64,000 bases of DNA from Mycolicibacterium sp. TY81 (GCF_018326285.1 NZ_AP023362.1:2046001-2110000); one strand, 5' to 3'. Counted from the first letter of the stretch, positions 51,330-62,831 are shown. Made by a program: numbers and translations. The notes: generated by a model from the sequence alone, not told the origin.

Positions 51330-52166
51330 CTACCGCTCCCAGGCCGAGTGCAGGATGGCCGTCACGGCGGCCAGCCGGGCCGAGCGCACGATGTCGGTCA
51401 AAGGCCGCATGGCCTCGGTGGCGATCTGCATCTCCGATGCGCTCTGCAGGCCGATGGGCGCCAGCCCGGCGCTGACGGTGATGATCGCGTCGATGTGGGC
51501 CGCGGTCTCCAGCACCCGCACCGCGCGGGTGGGGGCGTGGTCCGGCAGCTTGTGCAGGTGTCCGGCCTCGAGCAGCTGCTCGACCATCTCGCGCGGATCC
51601 TCGATGTCCGAACCGGGTTCGGCCCGCAGGCGGCCGAGGGCGTCGGCCGCCGACCGGACCGCGTCGCGCAGGCGGTACTCCTCTTCGCCGAGGTCGAAGT
51701 GGCCGGCCACGGGAGCGCTGGGCAGCGAGTACACCGTCCAGGACAGGGCCTTGACCTCGGCGTCGTCGGTGTCGTCCTCGTATTCGAAATCGGGGACCAG
51801 CCCGACGGCCTCGCCGTAGTTGGAGGTGACGACGACGGCTTCGCCCATGTCGACGGCGTCCTGCTGGAACTGGGTGCCGGGGGTCAGTCCACGGACATCC
51901 CCGGGTACGGGCAGTACCAGGTTCAGGGCCGGCTCCGAGCGCGCGGCGCCGGCCGCGTGCCGCAGCGTCTGCAGCAACGTGACGCCGCCGTAGTTGGTCA
52001 GGTCGGGCCACGGCAGCCCCGTCCGGCTGGCCGCCACGGCGTCGTAAGCGGCAATGGAATGCCTTGGTGCCCACGGCGATAGCGCATCGAGGACATCGTC
52101 GGGTGCGGCCAGGCCGGCATGCCAGGCATTGGCCCACACCGTCAGCGAAACACTTGGACACCACAT
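51330..52166 (-). CDS. Conserved hypothetical protein (Rv1486c-like)
   Basis: A 278-aa soluble protein at the place of Rv1486c, converging on hemH with a 6-bp gap. It begins [18 protein letters not shown] and has an acidic stretch ([18 protein letters not shown]) in the middle and a helical C-terminus. No catalytic motif or membrane segment is seen. The function is unknown. Conservation of its position next to hemH in mycobacteria is the only hint. It is divergent from the NfeD gene with 59 bp between the two starts. Confidence 0.82.
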   Translation of the reverse strand: MWCPSVSLTVWANAWHAGLAAPDDVLDALSPWAPRHSIAAYDAVAASRTGLPWPDLTNYGGVTLLQTLRHAAGAARSEPALNLVLPVPGDVRGLTPGTQFQQDAVDMGEAVVVTSNYGEAVGLVPDFEYEDDTDDAEVKALSWTVYSLPSAPVAGHFDLGEEEYRLRDAVRSAADALGRLRAEPGSDIEDPREMVEQLLEAGHLHKLPDHAPTRAVRVLETAAHIDAIITVSAGLAPIGLQSASEMQIATEAMRPLTDIVRSARLAAVTAILHSAWER

Positions 52167-52225
52167 GATGCACGCAGTGTAAAACGCTCCGGCCGATTAA
52201 GCCTGCAAGGCGCTACTCTGGTCGC

Positions 52226-52657
52226 ATGCCGGTGCCGTTGCTGTGGCTCATCGTGGCGATCGGGCTCGCCGGTGCCGAAGCGCTGACCGGTGACATGTTC
52301 CTGCTCATGCTGTCTGGCGGTGCCCTCGCGACGGCAGGTCTGAGCTGGGCCACCGACTGGCCCATCTGGGCCGACGGTCTCTCCTTCCTCATCGTGTCGG
52401 TGCTGTTGCTGGTCCTGGTGCGGCCGGCGCTGCGCAAGCGGCTGGGTGCCGCGGGCCTGCCCGAACCGGTGAAGGCCTTGGAAGGCAAGTCGGCGCTGGT
52501 GCTGGAACGGGTGACCCGCCATGAAGGGCAGGTAAAACTCGACGGCGAAATCTGGACGGCGCGCCCGATGGCCGACGACGATGTCTTCGAACCCGGCGAT
52601 CACGTCACCGTGATGCGGATCGACGGCGCGACCGCGGTGGTCTTCCGGGCCATCTGA
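52226..52657 (+). CDS. NfeD-like membrane protein
   Basis: A 143-aa short-form NfeD protein (Rv1487 homologue). Two or three membrane helices lie in the first 70 residues. A C-terminal OB-fold domain (about 85-143) has VLERVTRHEGQVKLDGEIWTARP and DVFEPGDHVTVMRIDGATAVV. NfeD proteins work with SPFH/stomatin proteins in membrane organisation and quality control, and the SPFH gene follows 18 bp downstream. The ATG at 52226 is the first in frame after the divergent promoter. Confidence 0.92.
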   Translation: MPVPLLWLIVAIGLAGAEALTGDMFLLMLSGGALATAGLSWATDWPIWADGLSFLIVSVLLLVLVRPALRKRLGAAGLPEPVKALEGKSALVLERVTRHEGQVKLDGEIWTARPMADDDVFEPGDHVTVMRIDGATAVVFRAI

Positions 52658-52675
52658 ACGCAAGAGGAGCTGAAA

Positions 52676-53881
52676 TTGACTGGTGCACTTGTCCTTCTGC
52701 TGATCCTGGTGGCGTTTGCCATCGTGGTGGTGGTCAAATCGGTGGCGCTCATCCCGCAGGCCGAGGCAGCGGTCATCGAGCGGCTGGGCCGCTACAGCAA
52801 GACCGTCTCGGGCCAGCTGACGCTGTTGCTGCCGTTCATCGACAAGATCCGGGCCCGGGTGGATCTGCGTGAGCGCGTCGTGTCGTTCCCGCCGCAGCCG
52901 GTGATCACCGAGGACAACCTGACGGTCAACATCGACACCGTCGTCTACTTCCAGGTGACCAGCCCGCAGGCCGCGGTGTACCAGATCAGCAACTACATCG
53001 TCGGCGTCGAGCAGCTGACCACCACGACGCTGCGCAACGTCGTCGGCGGCATGACGCTGGAGCAGACGCTGACCTCGCGTGACCAGATCAACGCCCAGCT
53101 GCGCGGCGTGCTCGACGAGGCCACCGGCCGGTGGGGTCTGCGCGTCGCGCGCGTCGAGCTGCGCAGCATCGACCCGCCGCCGTCGATCCAGGACTCGATG
53201 GAGAAGCAGATGCGCGCCGACCGCGAGAAGCGCGCCATGATCCTGACCGCCGAGGGCGCCCGGGAGGCGTCCATCAAGCAGGCGGAGGGGCAGAAGCAGT
53301 CACAGATTCTGGCGGCCGAGGGTGCGAAGCAGGCGGCGATCCTGGCCGCCGAGGCAGACCGGCAGTCGCGCATCCTGCGCGCGCAGGGTGAGCGGGCCGC
53401 CCAGTACCTGAACGCGCAGGGCCAGGCCAAGGCCATCGAGAAGACGTTCGCGGCCATCAAGGCCGGCCGGCCGACGCCCGAGCTGCTGGCCTACCAGTAC
53501 CTGCAGACGCTGCCGCAGATGGCCAAGGGCGAGGCCAACAAGGTGTGGGTGGTGCCCAGCGACTTCGGTTCGGCGCTACAGGGTTTCACCAAGCTGCTCG
53601 GCGCCCCGGGGGAGGACGGCGTGTTCCGCTACACGCCGTCGCCGGTCGACGAGGCCCCCGCCAAGGATGACGACGACGAGGTCGCCGACTGGTTCTCCAC
53701 CCAGACCGATCCGGCGATCGCGCAGGCGGTGGCAAAGGCGGAAGCCGAGGCCCGCACGCCGGTGCAGCAGCCCGGCTACGGCGTCCCGTCGGTGCCGGTG
53801 CCCCCGGCCCCGCCGACGCAGCCGCTCGAGGCGCGTCCGTTCCCCGAAATCGACCCGCCCGCCGGGCAGCACTCGAGGTGA
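52676..53881 (+). CDS. SPFH/band-7 (stomatin-like) protein
   Basis: A 401-aa protein (Rv1488 homologue). An N-terminal membrane anchor (about 3-25) is followed by the SPFH domain (about 28-180, with QAEAAVIERLGRYSKTVSGQ and ITEDNLTVNIDTVVYFQV). A coiled-coil stretch follows (about 185-260) with repeated AEGAK/AEADR units. The tail of about 100 residues is Pro-rich. Such proteins form membrane microdomain assemblies with NfeD. The TTG at 52676 has a GAGGAG ribosome site. Confidence 0.93.
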   Translation: MTGALVLLLILVAFAIVVVVKSVALIPQAEAAVIERLGRYSKTVSGQLTLLLPFIDKIRARVDLRERVVSFPPQPVITEDNLTVNIDTVVYFQVTSPQAAVYQISNYIVGVEQLTTTTLRNVVGGMTLEQTLTSRDQINAQLRGVLDEATGRWGLRVARVELRSIDPPPSIQDSMEKQMRADREKRAMILTAEGAREASIKQAEGQKQSQILAAEGAKQAAILAAEADRQSRILRAQGERAAQYLNAQGQAKAIEKTFAAIKAGRPTPELLAYQYLQTLPQMAKGEANKVWVVPSDFGSALQGFTKLLGAPGEDGVFRYTPSPVDEAPAKDDDDEVADWFSTQTDPAIAQAVAKAEAEARTPVQQPGYGVPSVPVPPAPPTQPLEARPFPEIDPPAGQHSR

Positions 53882-53883
53882 CC

Positions 53884-54246
53884 ATGAGCCTGTTGACGTC
53901 CCGCCGCACCTACACCGCGCTGGCGCTTCTGATGGCCGGCGACGCGGCGGCGTGTGCCGTGCCCGTCGCACCCATCGAGAAGGCCCTGAACGGCGTGCAC
54001 TTCCCGCTGGAGTACCGGTGGATCCTCGTCGGCTCCAAGGCGGCGGCTGCCGTGGGCCTGCTTGCCGGACAACGTAATTCGGCCCTGGCCCGGCTGACCA
54101 CCGCGATGCTGGCGCTGTACTTCACGCTGGCCGTCGGCGCACACGTCAGGGCCCACGACAAGCCGGTGAACGCGGCGCCGGCCGTGCTGTTCCTGGCGCT
54201 GTTCACCGCGATGACGGCGAAGGGTCTGCCCGAGCGCGAGTCGTAG
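53884..54246 (+). CDS. DoxX-like membrane protein
   Basis: A 120-aa protein with four hydrophobic helices (about 9-28, 42-62, 68-88 and 94-112), the layout of DoxX-like proteins. No catalytic residues are known for the family. I chose the ATG at 53884 because GAGG lies 5 bp upstream; a GTG at 53878 overlapping the SPFH stop would add two residues. It is probably cotranscribed with the NfeD and SPFH genes. The VTT gene on the other strand ends on the next base. Confidence 0.72.
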   Translation: MSLLTSRRTYTALALLMAGDAAACAVPVAPIEKALNGVHFPLEYRWILVGSKAAAAVGLLAGQRNSALARLTTAMLALYFTLAVGAHVRAHDKPVNAAPAVLFLALFTAMTAKGLPERES

Positions 54247-54969
54247 TCAGCTGTGCGCGTCGACCGGGTGCTGCGCGGCGTGGGCGCGGCGGTGCAGCCG
54301 GATCTCGTAGATCAGCCCGCAGATCCCGATGGTCGCGGTGCAGGCCGACACGACCAGCAGCGACGGCCGGATCTGTCCGGTGAGGGCGTCGCCCAGGATG
54401 ACGACGGCCGCGGTACCGGGCAGCAGCCCGAAGAACGTCGCGAATGCGTACGGCACCACCCGGACCGATGAGGCCCCGGCGGCGTAGTTGAGCACCGAGA
54501 ACGGCACCGCCGGGATCATGCGCATCGACAGGATCGCCGCCCAGCCGCGTTCCTTGAGTCGCGCGTCGAGGCTGTCGATGTGCTTGTGCGACAGCTTGCT
54601 CAACTGCCAGCCGAGCACGCGCACCAGCCAGAGCGCGATCAACGCGCTCAGCGTGCTGGCAATGACGGCCAGTGTGACGCCGAGGGCGGAGCCGAACAGC
54701 AGGCCCGCGGCGAGGGTGAACGCGGTGCGCGGGAACGGCAGCACCGTGACGACGGTGTGCGCGAGCAGGAACGCCAGCGGGAACCACGGCCCGGCGGCGG
54801 CCGCCCAGTCGCGCATCTGCACCGCGTTGGGCAACGGCACCCAGATGGCGATTGCGACAAGAATCACAATTGCCGCCCCGATGCCCACGGCCCGTCGCAG
54901 CGGCATCTGTGCCGCAGTGGCCTGCACGGCGGACAGGACCGTGCGCAGCGCGCTGACAACGGAGTTCAC
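54247..54969 (-). CDS. VTT-domain (TVP38/TMEM64, DedA-like) membrane protein
   Basis: A 240-aa protein (Rv1491c homologue) with about five to six membrane helices. The VTT core includes VLPFPRTAFTLAAGLLFGSALGVTLA (about 76-101) and the motif LSMRMIPAVPFSVLNYAAGASSV (about 146-168), which carries the conserved Arg and Pro of DedA-type lipid transporters. It may move lipid carriers across the membrane, which is inferred from family studies. The start may be the GTG at 54969 or a TTG at 54978. It is divergent from mutA, 223 bp away. Confidence 0.88.
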   Translation of the reverse strand: MNSVVSALRTVLSAVQATAAQMPLRRAVGIGAAIVILVAIAIWVPLPNAVQMRDWAAAAGPWFPLAFLLAHTVVTVLPFPRTAFTLAAGLLFGSALGVTLAVIASTLSALIALWLVRVLGWQLSKLSHKHIDSLDARLKERGWAAILSMRMIPAVPFSVLNYAAGASSVRVVPYAFATFFGLLPGTAAVVILGDALTGQIRPSLLVVSACTATIGICGLIYEIRLHRRAHAAQHPVDAHS

Positions 54970-55192
54970 GTGTTCCAAGGGTACGGGTTGACCGCCCGAT
55001 CATCGCTGTCAGGAGCGGGCCCATGCGACGTTCGAGCGCCCTGACCCGTCGCTGTCCGGGGTATGCGCAACCGGTGTGCGGTGGAGCTACTGGGTAGTAG
55101 CGACCTGCGTGATTTAGCCTGAAAATCAAGTGTGATAGGCATTTCTGCATGCAGTGCCAGATGTCTGATGGCCGAAAGATTGGGAGTCGCCG
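54970..55192. promoter_or_regulatory. Divergent region between the VTT gene and mutA
   Basis: A 223-bp non-coding stretch holding promoters for both directions. A GGGAG ribosome site at 55182-55186 serves the mutA GTG. AT-richer sequence near 55100-55165 (TAGCCTGAAAATCAAGTG) is the probable mutA promoter area. In M. tuberculosis the regulator PrpR and the sigma factor SigE have been linked to this operon, but no clear site is visible to me here. Confidence 0.35.
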
Positions 55193-57027
55193 GTGACTGT
55201 CGACGCGTCCACCGTTCGGGACCGCTACGCGCGGTGGCAAGAGAACGTCGCCGGTGTGCTCGCCAAGAGCACGCGCAAGGCTGTCGAGGATCTGCCTGCC
55301 GAACCCGAGCGTTTGCTCGATTCACCCACGTACGACGGTTTCCCGGTCCGTCCGCTCTACACCAGCCTGGACGGCTTGGCCGAGCCCGCGCTGCCCGGAC
55401 ACTGGCCGTTCACCCGCGGCGGTGACGCCCACCGCGACGTGCTCGCCGGCTGGAAGGTGGCCGAATCCTTCCCGATCGCCAGCGATGCCGACGTCGCCAC
55501 GGTCAACGGTGCCATCCTGCTCGCCCTGACCGACGGCACGAGCGCCCTCGAGGTCCGGGTCGGTTCGGGCGGCGTGCCCGTCGACCAGCTCGACCGCGTA
55601 TTCGAGGGCGTCTTCCTGGATCTGGTTCCGGTGCTCCTGGATGCCGGTGCCGACCTGGCGGCCGCCGCTGACCAGCTGCTCACGCTGGTCAAGCCGTTCG
55701 ACGCCGACCAGCGTGCCCGGCTGTCGATCGACCTGGGTGCCGACCCGCTGACCGCGCCGCTGTCCGGCCGCGCTGCCGCGACCGACGCCGACGTCGTCGC
55801 CACCGCCGCGAAACTGACCGAGTACGACGGGGGAGTGCGCGCCGTCACGGTCGACGCCGCCGCGCTGCACAACCTCGGCGCGAGTGCCTCGCTGGAGCTG
55901 GCGGGCGCCATCGCCGCCGGTGTGGCGTACCTGCGTCTGCTCACCGAGAGCGGACTGTCGGCCGCCGACGCGCTGCGGCAGCTCAGCTTCCGCTTCGCCG
56001 CCGACGACGACCAGTTCGCCACCATCGCCAAACTCCGTGCGGCGCGCCGGCTTTGGGCCCGCGTGGCGGAGGTCGTCGGCGCACCGGACGCCGGCGCCGC
56101 GACCATCCACGCCGTCACCTCGAAGGCCATGATGTCGCAGCGTGACCCGTGGGTGAACATGCTGCGCACCACCCTCGCCGCGTTCGCCGCCGGCGTCGGT
56201 GGCGCCGACACCGTGCTGGTCGAGACGTTCGACGCCGCCATCGACGGTGGATTGCCCGGCACGGCAGTCACTTTCAGCCGCCGCATGGCGCGCAACACCC
56301 AGTTGCTGCTGCTCGAGGAGTCGCACCTGGGTCGCGTCGTCGACCCGTCGGGCGGCTCGTGGTTCGTCGAGGACTTCACCGACCAGCTGTCGCAGCAGGC
56401 CTGGGCGAAGTTCCAGGAGCTGGAGTCGTTGGGCGGCTTCGTCGCGGCCCGTGATCAGTTGAGCGCCCAGATCGCCGAGGTCGCGGCCCGTCGCGCCGAC
56501 GACATCGCGCACCGGCGCACGGCGCTCACCGGAGTCAACGAATTCCCCAACCTCGCGGAAACCCCGCTCGCACAGACGGATTCGTTCCCCGGCGTGGTGC
56601 GCTACGCCGCGGCTTTCGAGGCGCTGCGCAACCGCTCCGACGCGTACCTGGCCAAGACCGGCAAGCGCCCGCAGGCCGTGCTGCTGCCCGTCGGCCCGCT
56701 CGCCGAGCACAACATCCGCACCACGTTCGCCGCGAACCTGCTGGCTTCCGGCGGCATCGAGGCCGTCAACCCCGGCACCGTCGACGCCGCGGGTGTCGCG
56801 GCCGCCGCCGCGGGCCAGGTGGCCGCGGTGGTCTGCGGCACCGACGCCCGGTACGCCGACGAGGCGAGCGATGTCGTCAAGGCCGCCCGCGCGGCCGGCG
56901 TCGCGCACGTGTACCTGGCCGGGCCGGAGAAGGCCGTCGCGGACGCGACAGACAAGCCCGACGAATACCTGACCATGAAAATCGATGCCGTCGAAGCGCT
57001 TTCGACCCTGCTCACCCGATTGGGGGC

Positions 57028-57031
<4 letters not shown>
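55193..57031 (+). CDS. mutA: Methylmalonyl-CoA mutase small subunit
   Basis: A 612-aa small (non-catalytic) subunit of the adenosylcobalamin enzyme that converts methylmalonyl-CoA to succinyl-CoA. It has the substrate-domain fold, with [33 protein letters not shown] (about 358-390), but the B12 signature DxHxxG is missing from its C-terminal domain, as is normal for MutA. The GTG follows GGGAG by 6 bp. The mutB ATG overlaps its stop, giving equal synthesis of the two subunits. Confidence 0.95.
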
Positions 57032-59283
<2,252 letters not shown>

Positions 59284-59293
59284 GGTGGCGGGC

Positions 59294-60268
59294 ATGACGA
59301 CCCCGGTGCCCGAGCTCGCTGCCAGGATCCGGGCCGGCGATCGGGCGGCGCTGTCGCGTGCCATCACGCTGGTCGAGTCCACCCGGGCCGACCACCGTGA
59401 TGCCGCGCAGCAGTTGCTGCTCGAACTGACCCCGGAGGCCGGCAGTGCGCTGCACGTCGGCATCACCGGCGTCCCCGGCGTCGGCAAGTCGACGACGATC
59501 GAAGCGCTCGGCATGCACCTCATCGAGCGGGGCCACCGCGTCGCGGTGCTGGCCGTCGACCCGTCATCGACCCGCACGGGCGGTTCGATCCTCGGCGACA
59601 AGACCCGGATGGCGCAGCTGGCCGTGCAGCCGGAGGCCTACATCCGGCCGTCGCCGACGTCGGGCACGCTCGGCGGGGTGGCCAAGGCCACCCGCGAGAC
59701 CATCGTGCTGCTGGAGGCGGCCGGCTACGACGTGGTCCTGGTCGAGACCGTCGGCGTCGGCCAGTCGGAGGTGACGGTGGCCAACATGGTCGACACCTTC
59801 GTCTTCCTGACGCTGGCCCGCACCGGTGACCAGTTGCAGGGCATCAAGAAGGGCGTGTTGGAGCTCGCCGACGTCATCGTGGTCAACAAGGCCGACGGCG
59901 AGCACGCCGTCGAAGCCAAGGCCGCGGCACGGGAACTGTCCGGGGCGATCCGGTTGATCTATCCGCGCGAGACGTTGTGGCGGCCGCCGGTGCTGACCAT
60001 GAGCGCACTGACCGGCGACGGTCTGGCGGCGATGTGGGACACCGTGCTCAAGCATCGTGAAACCTTGAGTGCGGCAGGCGAATTCGAGGCCCGGCGCCGG
60101 GCCCAGCAGGTCGACTGGACGTGGACCATGGTCCGTGACACGGTGCTGGACCGGGTGCTGTCGAATCCCGCCGTCAAGGCCAATCGCGACGAGGTGGAAC
60201 GTCAGGTGCGCGAGGGTGAGCTGACGCCGGCGCTGGCGGCACAGCGCATCATCGACCTCGCGAATTGA
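59294..60268 (+). CDS. meaB: MeaB GTPase, methylmalonyl-CoA mutase chaperone
   Basis: A 324-aa G3E-family GTPase (Rv1496 homologue) that loads and protects the mutase cofactor. Walker A is GVPGVGKSTTIEAL (about 59-72). The base-recognition NKAD motif is VIVVNKADGEH (about 195). VETVGVGQSEV (about 151) is the switch segment. The ATG at 59294 is favoured by GAGG 8 bp upstream; a GTG at 59285 is possible. The mazEF4 toxin-antitoxin genes that lie between mutB and this gene in M. tuberculosis are absent. Confidence 0.94.
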   Translation: MTTPVPELAARIRAGDRAALSRAITLVESTRADHRDAAQQLLLELTPEAGSALHVGITGVPGVGKSTTIEALGMHLIERGHRVAVLAVDPSSTRTGGSILGDKTRMAQLAVQPEAYIRPSPTSGTLGGVAKATRETIVLLEAAGYDVVLVETVGVGQSEVTVANMVDTFVFLTLARTGDQLQGIKKGVLELADVIVVNKADGEHAVEAKAAARELSGAIRLIYPRETLWRPPVLTMSALTGDGLAAMWDTVLKHRETLSAAGEFEARRRAQQVDWTWTMVRDTVLDRVLSNPAVKANRDEVERQVREGELTPALAAQRIIDLAN

Positions 60269-60559
60269 CTCCGGCCGAGCCCGGCCCGGGATTGCCGAAC
60301 GGTTTGCCGGCGCAATAGGGGAATCGGCCGCACGGGTATTCGGGCCGACCGCTGGCGAAACCAATTTCGGCGCGGTGCCGTGGCCGGCCCGACATGCGGA
60401 CAAAAATGCGATCCGGTGTTTCCGGCTACCTGACTTTTCTCCAGGCAGGCACCTTGACCACTGAGTTCGCCATCAGAACGCTTGCTCGGCAAGCGGTTAC
60501 GCCGGCGTAAGTGCGATCTTGAAGTGGGTATACCGGACACGCCGAACCTGTGTATCCAG
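60269..60559. other. Intergenic region left of the insertion sequence
   Basis: No gene is seen in the 291 bp between meaB and the target duplication. A perfect hairpin, CGCTTGC at 60479-60485 and GCAAGCG at 60489-60495 with a TCG loop, lies 211 bp after meaB and may be a terminator. Before the insertion, the sequence near 60530-60567 (with TATACC and TGTATCC) was probably part of the lipL upstream region. Confidence 0.5.
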
Positions 60560-60567
60560 ACTATTTA
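60560..60567. repeat. Target-site duplication, left copy
   Basis: ACTATTTA immediately precedes the left inverted repeat and is repeated exactly at 62824-62831 after the right one. An 8-bp duplication is the usual size for ISL3-family insertion sequences. The exact match suggests a fairly recent insertion. Confidence 0.9.
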
Positions 60568-60630
60568 GGCTCTTCATGATTGAGGGTGTAGAACGGTCAG
60601 CTGCTGTCGGCCTGTGATTGGGGTGTCTGG

Positions 60631-61383
60631 TTGGCTGGGTGTGTGCCGGAGGAGAAGCGGAAGAGTAAGAGGAAGAGCGCGGTGTCCGGGGGTGGTGTGG
60701 ACCTGTCGATGCTGCAACAGCTGATGGCCGATGCTGGCCGGGATTTGTTCGCGGGAGTGTTCGATGAACCGACACCCGAGGTGGGAGCTGTGCCGGAGCG
60801 TGTGCGGGGTTTCCGGGTGCGGGTCGACCTGATGTACGCCAAGCCGCCGATCTGGCGTCGTCTGGTCCTGCCGGGTGACCTCGTGCTCGATGAGCTGCAT
60901 GACGTGCTGCAGGTTGCGATGGGCTGGCAGGACGGTCATCTGCATAAGTTCGGTGTCGGGGCGGACCGGCGTACCCGTGCCTACTTCGTCACCAGATTTG
61001 ATCTCAGCGAAGGCGACGACGGTCTCGTCGAGGACGGTGTGCGCCTGGATCAGGTGGTCTCCGGTAAGGGCGACCGGTTGTTCTATGACTACGACTTCGG
61101 CGACGGATGGGAGCACGTGCTGGTGGTCGAAGACGTTCTCGATGATCCACCTTCGGCTCCGGTGTGCCTGGCGGGCAAGATGGCCTGCCCGCCGGAGGAT
61201 TGTGGTGGCTTGGGCGGCTATGAGGAATTGGCTGCGTGGGTTCGTGGCGGGTACGACCCGCGGGCAACACCGATGGGGCTGGGTGCGCAGGAGATGCGCG
61301 ACTGGCTGCCCCGAGGCTGGCACCCCGATCGTTTCTCGGTGACCGAGACCAATGACGCTCTGGCCGCGTCGAATATGCGTTGA
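60631..61383 (+). CDS. tnpR: IS1096 TnpR-like passenger protein (pRiA4b ORF-3 family)
   Basis: A 250-aa protein of the pRiA4b ORF-3 family, the passenger named TnpR in IS1096. The core begins at about residue 60 with FRVRVDLMYAKPPIWRRLVLPGDLVLDELH, followed by GWQDGHLHKFGV and FYDYDFGDGWEHVLVVEDVL. The second half has GLGGYEELAAWV. The Lys/Arg-rich N-tail (EEKRKSKRKS) may bind DNA. No serine- or tyrosine-recombinase motif is visible, so resolvase activity is not supported. A TTG at 60631 or a GTG at 60643 may be the start. Confidence 0.88.
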   Translation: MAGCVPEEKRKSKRKSAVSGGGVDLSMLQQLMADAGRDLFAGVFDEPTPEVGAVPERVRGFRVRVDLMYAKPPIWRRLVLPGDLVLDELHDVLQVAMGWQDGHLHKFGVGADRRTRAYFVTRFDLSEGDDGLVEDGVRLDQVVSGKGDRLFYDYDFGDGWEHVLVVEDVLDDPPSAPVCLAGKMACPPEDCGGLGGYEELAAWVRGGYDPRATPMGLGAQEMRDWLPRGWHPDRFSVTETNDALAASNMR

Positions 61384-61390
61384 GGACTCT

Positions 61391-62713
61391 TCACTGCCGA
61401 GGTGCAAGGAGCTGAGTTCGGAAGCCTCCGGTCTCGAGCAGTGACCGGGCGATGTAGTTGGTGAGGTTGCGGAAGCCCAGCGCGGATCCGCGCAGGTGTT
61501 CGAGGCGGCCGTTGATCGCTTCGGTGGGCCCGTTGGAGGTGCCGGGGCGGTCGAAGTAGGCCAGCACGTCGGCGGCACGCTTCTTCAGGGTCCGTCCCAG
61601 GGTGATCAGTTCGGTCAGCGGCTTGGGAACGCCGGTGCTCAGCGTGGTGATCAGCGCCGCCATCATCGTGCGGCCTTTCGTGCGGTCGGGTTCACGATAC
61701 GCGGCCACGGTGCGCTGATACATCTGCCAGGTGGCCTCGACTTCTGCGTGGGCGTCGGCGGCGAACAAGGCGGCCAGCCGGGTGCGCTGGCGGTCGGTGA
61801 GCAGATCGGCACCGGTGTGCAGGGTGCGTCGGCAGGTGTAGAGCGGGTCGGACTTGCGGCCGCGGTGCCCACATGTCGCCAGCTGCACCCGGCGGCGGCA
61901 CTCATCGAGGGCGTTGCCAGCCAGGCGCACCACGTGGAAAGGGTCCATCACCGTCGCCGCCTCGGGCAGTTCCTCGGCGGTAGCGGTCTTGAACCCGGAG
62001 AAGCCATCCATAGCAACAACGTCCACGCCGTCACGCCAGTCCTGCGGCCGCTCGGCCAACCAGTCCTGAAACGCCTTTTTTGAGCGACCCTCGACCATGT
62101 CGAGCAGCCGAGCCGGACCGGTCCCGTCACGCACAGGGGTGAGATCGATGATGACGGTGACGTACCTGTCACCGCGACGGGTGTGCCGCCAGACGTGCTC
62201 ATCGACGCCGATCACCGCCACGCCGTCGAAACGGGCCGGATCGGCGATCAGCACCCGTCGGCCTTCTGCCAGCACCGCGTTGTTGGCGGTGTTCCACGAC
62301 ACCGCGAGCGCTTCGGCGATGCGAGCCACGGATAGATGCTGGCAGACAATGGCTTCCAGCGCCCACCGCAGAGCACGCCGCGACAGCTTGGCACGTGGTT
62401 CGGCCATCCTGGTGGTGTCTTGTCGCCACACGTGGGCGCAGCCGGCGCACCGGTAGCGACGGATGGTCACCAGCAGTGTGGTGGGGCGCCACCCGAACGG
62501 CTCATGGGCCAGAGTACGGGTGAGGCTGTCGCGTGGGATGCCTTCTTCGCCGCAGCGACGACACCACCGGTCCTCGTCGGTCACCCGGCACGCCAGCACA
62601 GCACGGCCGGGCTCAAGGCGTTGTCCGGTCACCTGCAGCCCAAGTTCGTCGAGGCGGCAGAAAGTCGTCAGGTCAGCGCAGGCGAAGCCCGCCCGACCGG
62701 TAGCGTCAGGCAC
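61391..62713 (-). CDS. tnpA: ISL3-family transposase TnpA
   Basis: A 440-aa transposase with the features of the ISL3 family. An N-terminal zinc-finger-like region (CRRCGEEG, then YRCAGCAHVWRQDT) is followed by an HTH (LSVARIAEALAVSWNTANNAVL, about 125-146). The DDE-type core has VIGVDEHVW (about 168), VVAMDGFSGF (about 232) and a later Glu in TSNGPTEAINGRLEHLRG (about 393-410). It is full-length with no frameshift. The GTG at 62713 lies next to a hairpin in its leader. Confidence 0.93.
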   Translation of the reverse strand: MPDATGRAGFACADLTTFCRLDELGLQVTGQRLEPGRAVLACRVTDEDRWCRRCGEEGIPRDSLTRTLAHEPFGWRPTTLLVTIRRYRCAGCAHVWRQDTTRMAEPRAKLSRRALRWALEAIVCQHLSVARIAEALAVSWNTANNAVLAEGRRVLIADPARFDGVAVIGVDEHVWRHTRRGDRYVTVIIDLTPVRDGTGPARLLDMVEGRSKKAFQDWLAERPQDWRDGVDVVAMDGFSGFKTATAEELPEAATVMDPFHVVRLAGNALDECRRRVQLATCGHRGRKSDPLYTCRRTLHTGADLLTDRQRTRLAALFAADAHAEVEATWQMYQRTVAAYREPDRTKGRTMMAALITTLSTGVPKPLTELITLGRTLKKRAADVLAYFDRPGTSNGPTEAINGRLEHLRGSALGFRNLTNYIARSLLETGGFRTQLLAPRQ

Positions 62714-62768
62714 GTCGAGGTCTTTCGGATGAGGAGTGTAGGAACCCTCATTTTCGAGAGACCTCGAC
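62714..62768 (-). other. Inverted repeat in the transposase leader
   Basis: GTCGAGGTCT at 62714-62723 pairs with AGACCTCGAC at 62759-62768, and the match continues almost perfectly to 14 bp per arm. The left arm touches the tnpA start codon. In mRNA reading in from lipL-side promoters, this fold would hide the translation start, a known way for insertion sequences to avoid activation by outside transcription. Its role here is inferred. Confidence 0.6.
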
Positions 62769-62823
62769 CTCTATCCCGGCAACGACGCGCCAACCACCTC
62801 TACACCCTCATCTGTGAAGAGCC

Positions 62824-62831
62824 ACTATTTA
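62824..62831. repeat. Target-site duplication, right copy
   Basis: ACTATTTA, identical to 60560-60567, directly follows the right inverted repeat and lies 58 bp before the lipL start codon. The insertion therefore split the upstream region of lipL without touching its coding sequence. Confidence 0.9.

Larger units (their letters stand above)
60568..62823. mobile_element. IS1096-like insertion sequence (ISL3 family)
   Basis: A 2256-bp element bounded by imperfect inverted repeats of about 26 bp. The left end (60568-60593) starts GGCTCTTCA and contains GAGGGTGTAGA; the right end (62798-62823, read on the minus strand) starts GGCTCTTCA and contains the same GAGGGTGTAGA, with about 21 of 26 positions matching. 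It encodes a passenger TnpR-like protein (+) and an ISL3 transposase (-) in convergent order, as in IS1096 of M. smegmatis. Flanking ACTATTTA copies are the 8-bp target duplication. It looks complete and possibly active. Confidence 0.93.

Noticed and set aside
61391..62713. Frameshift or truncation of the transposase
   Set aside because: The frame is open for 440 codons with zinc-finger-like Cys, HTH and acidic core residues all present, so it looks intact.
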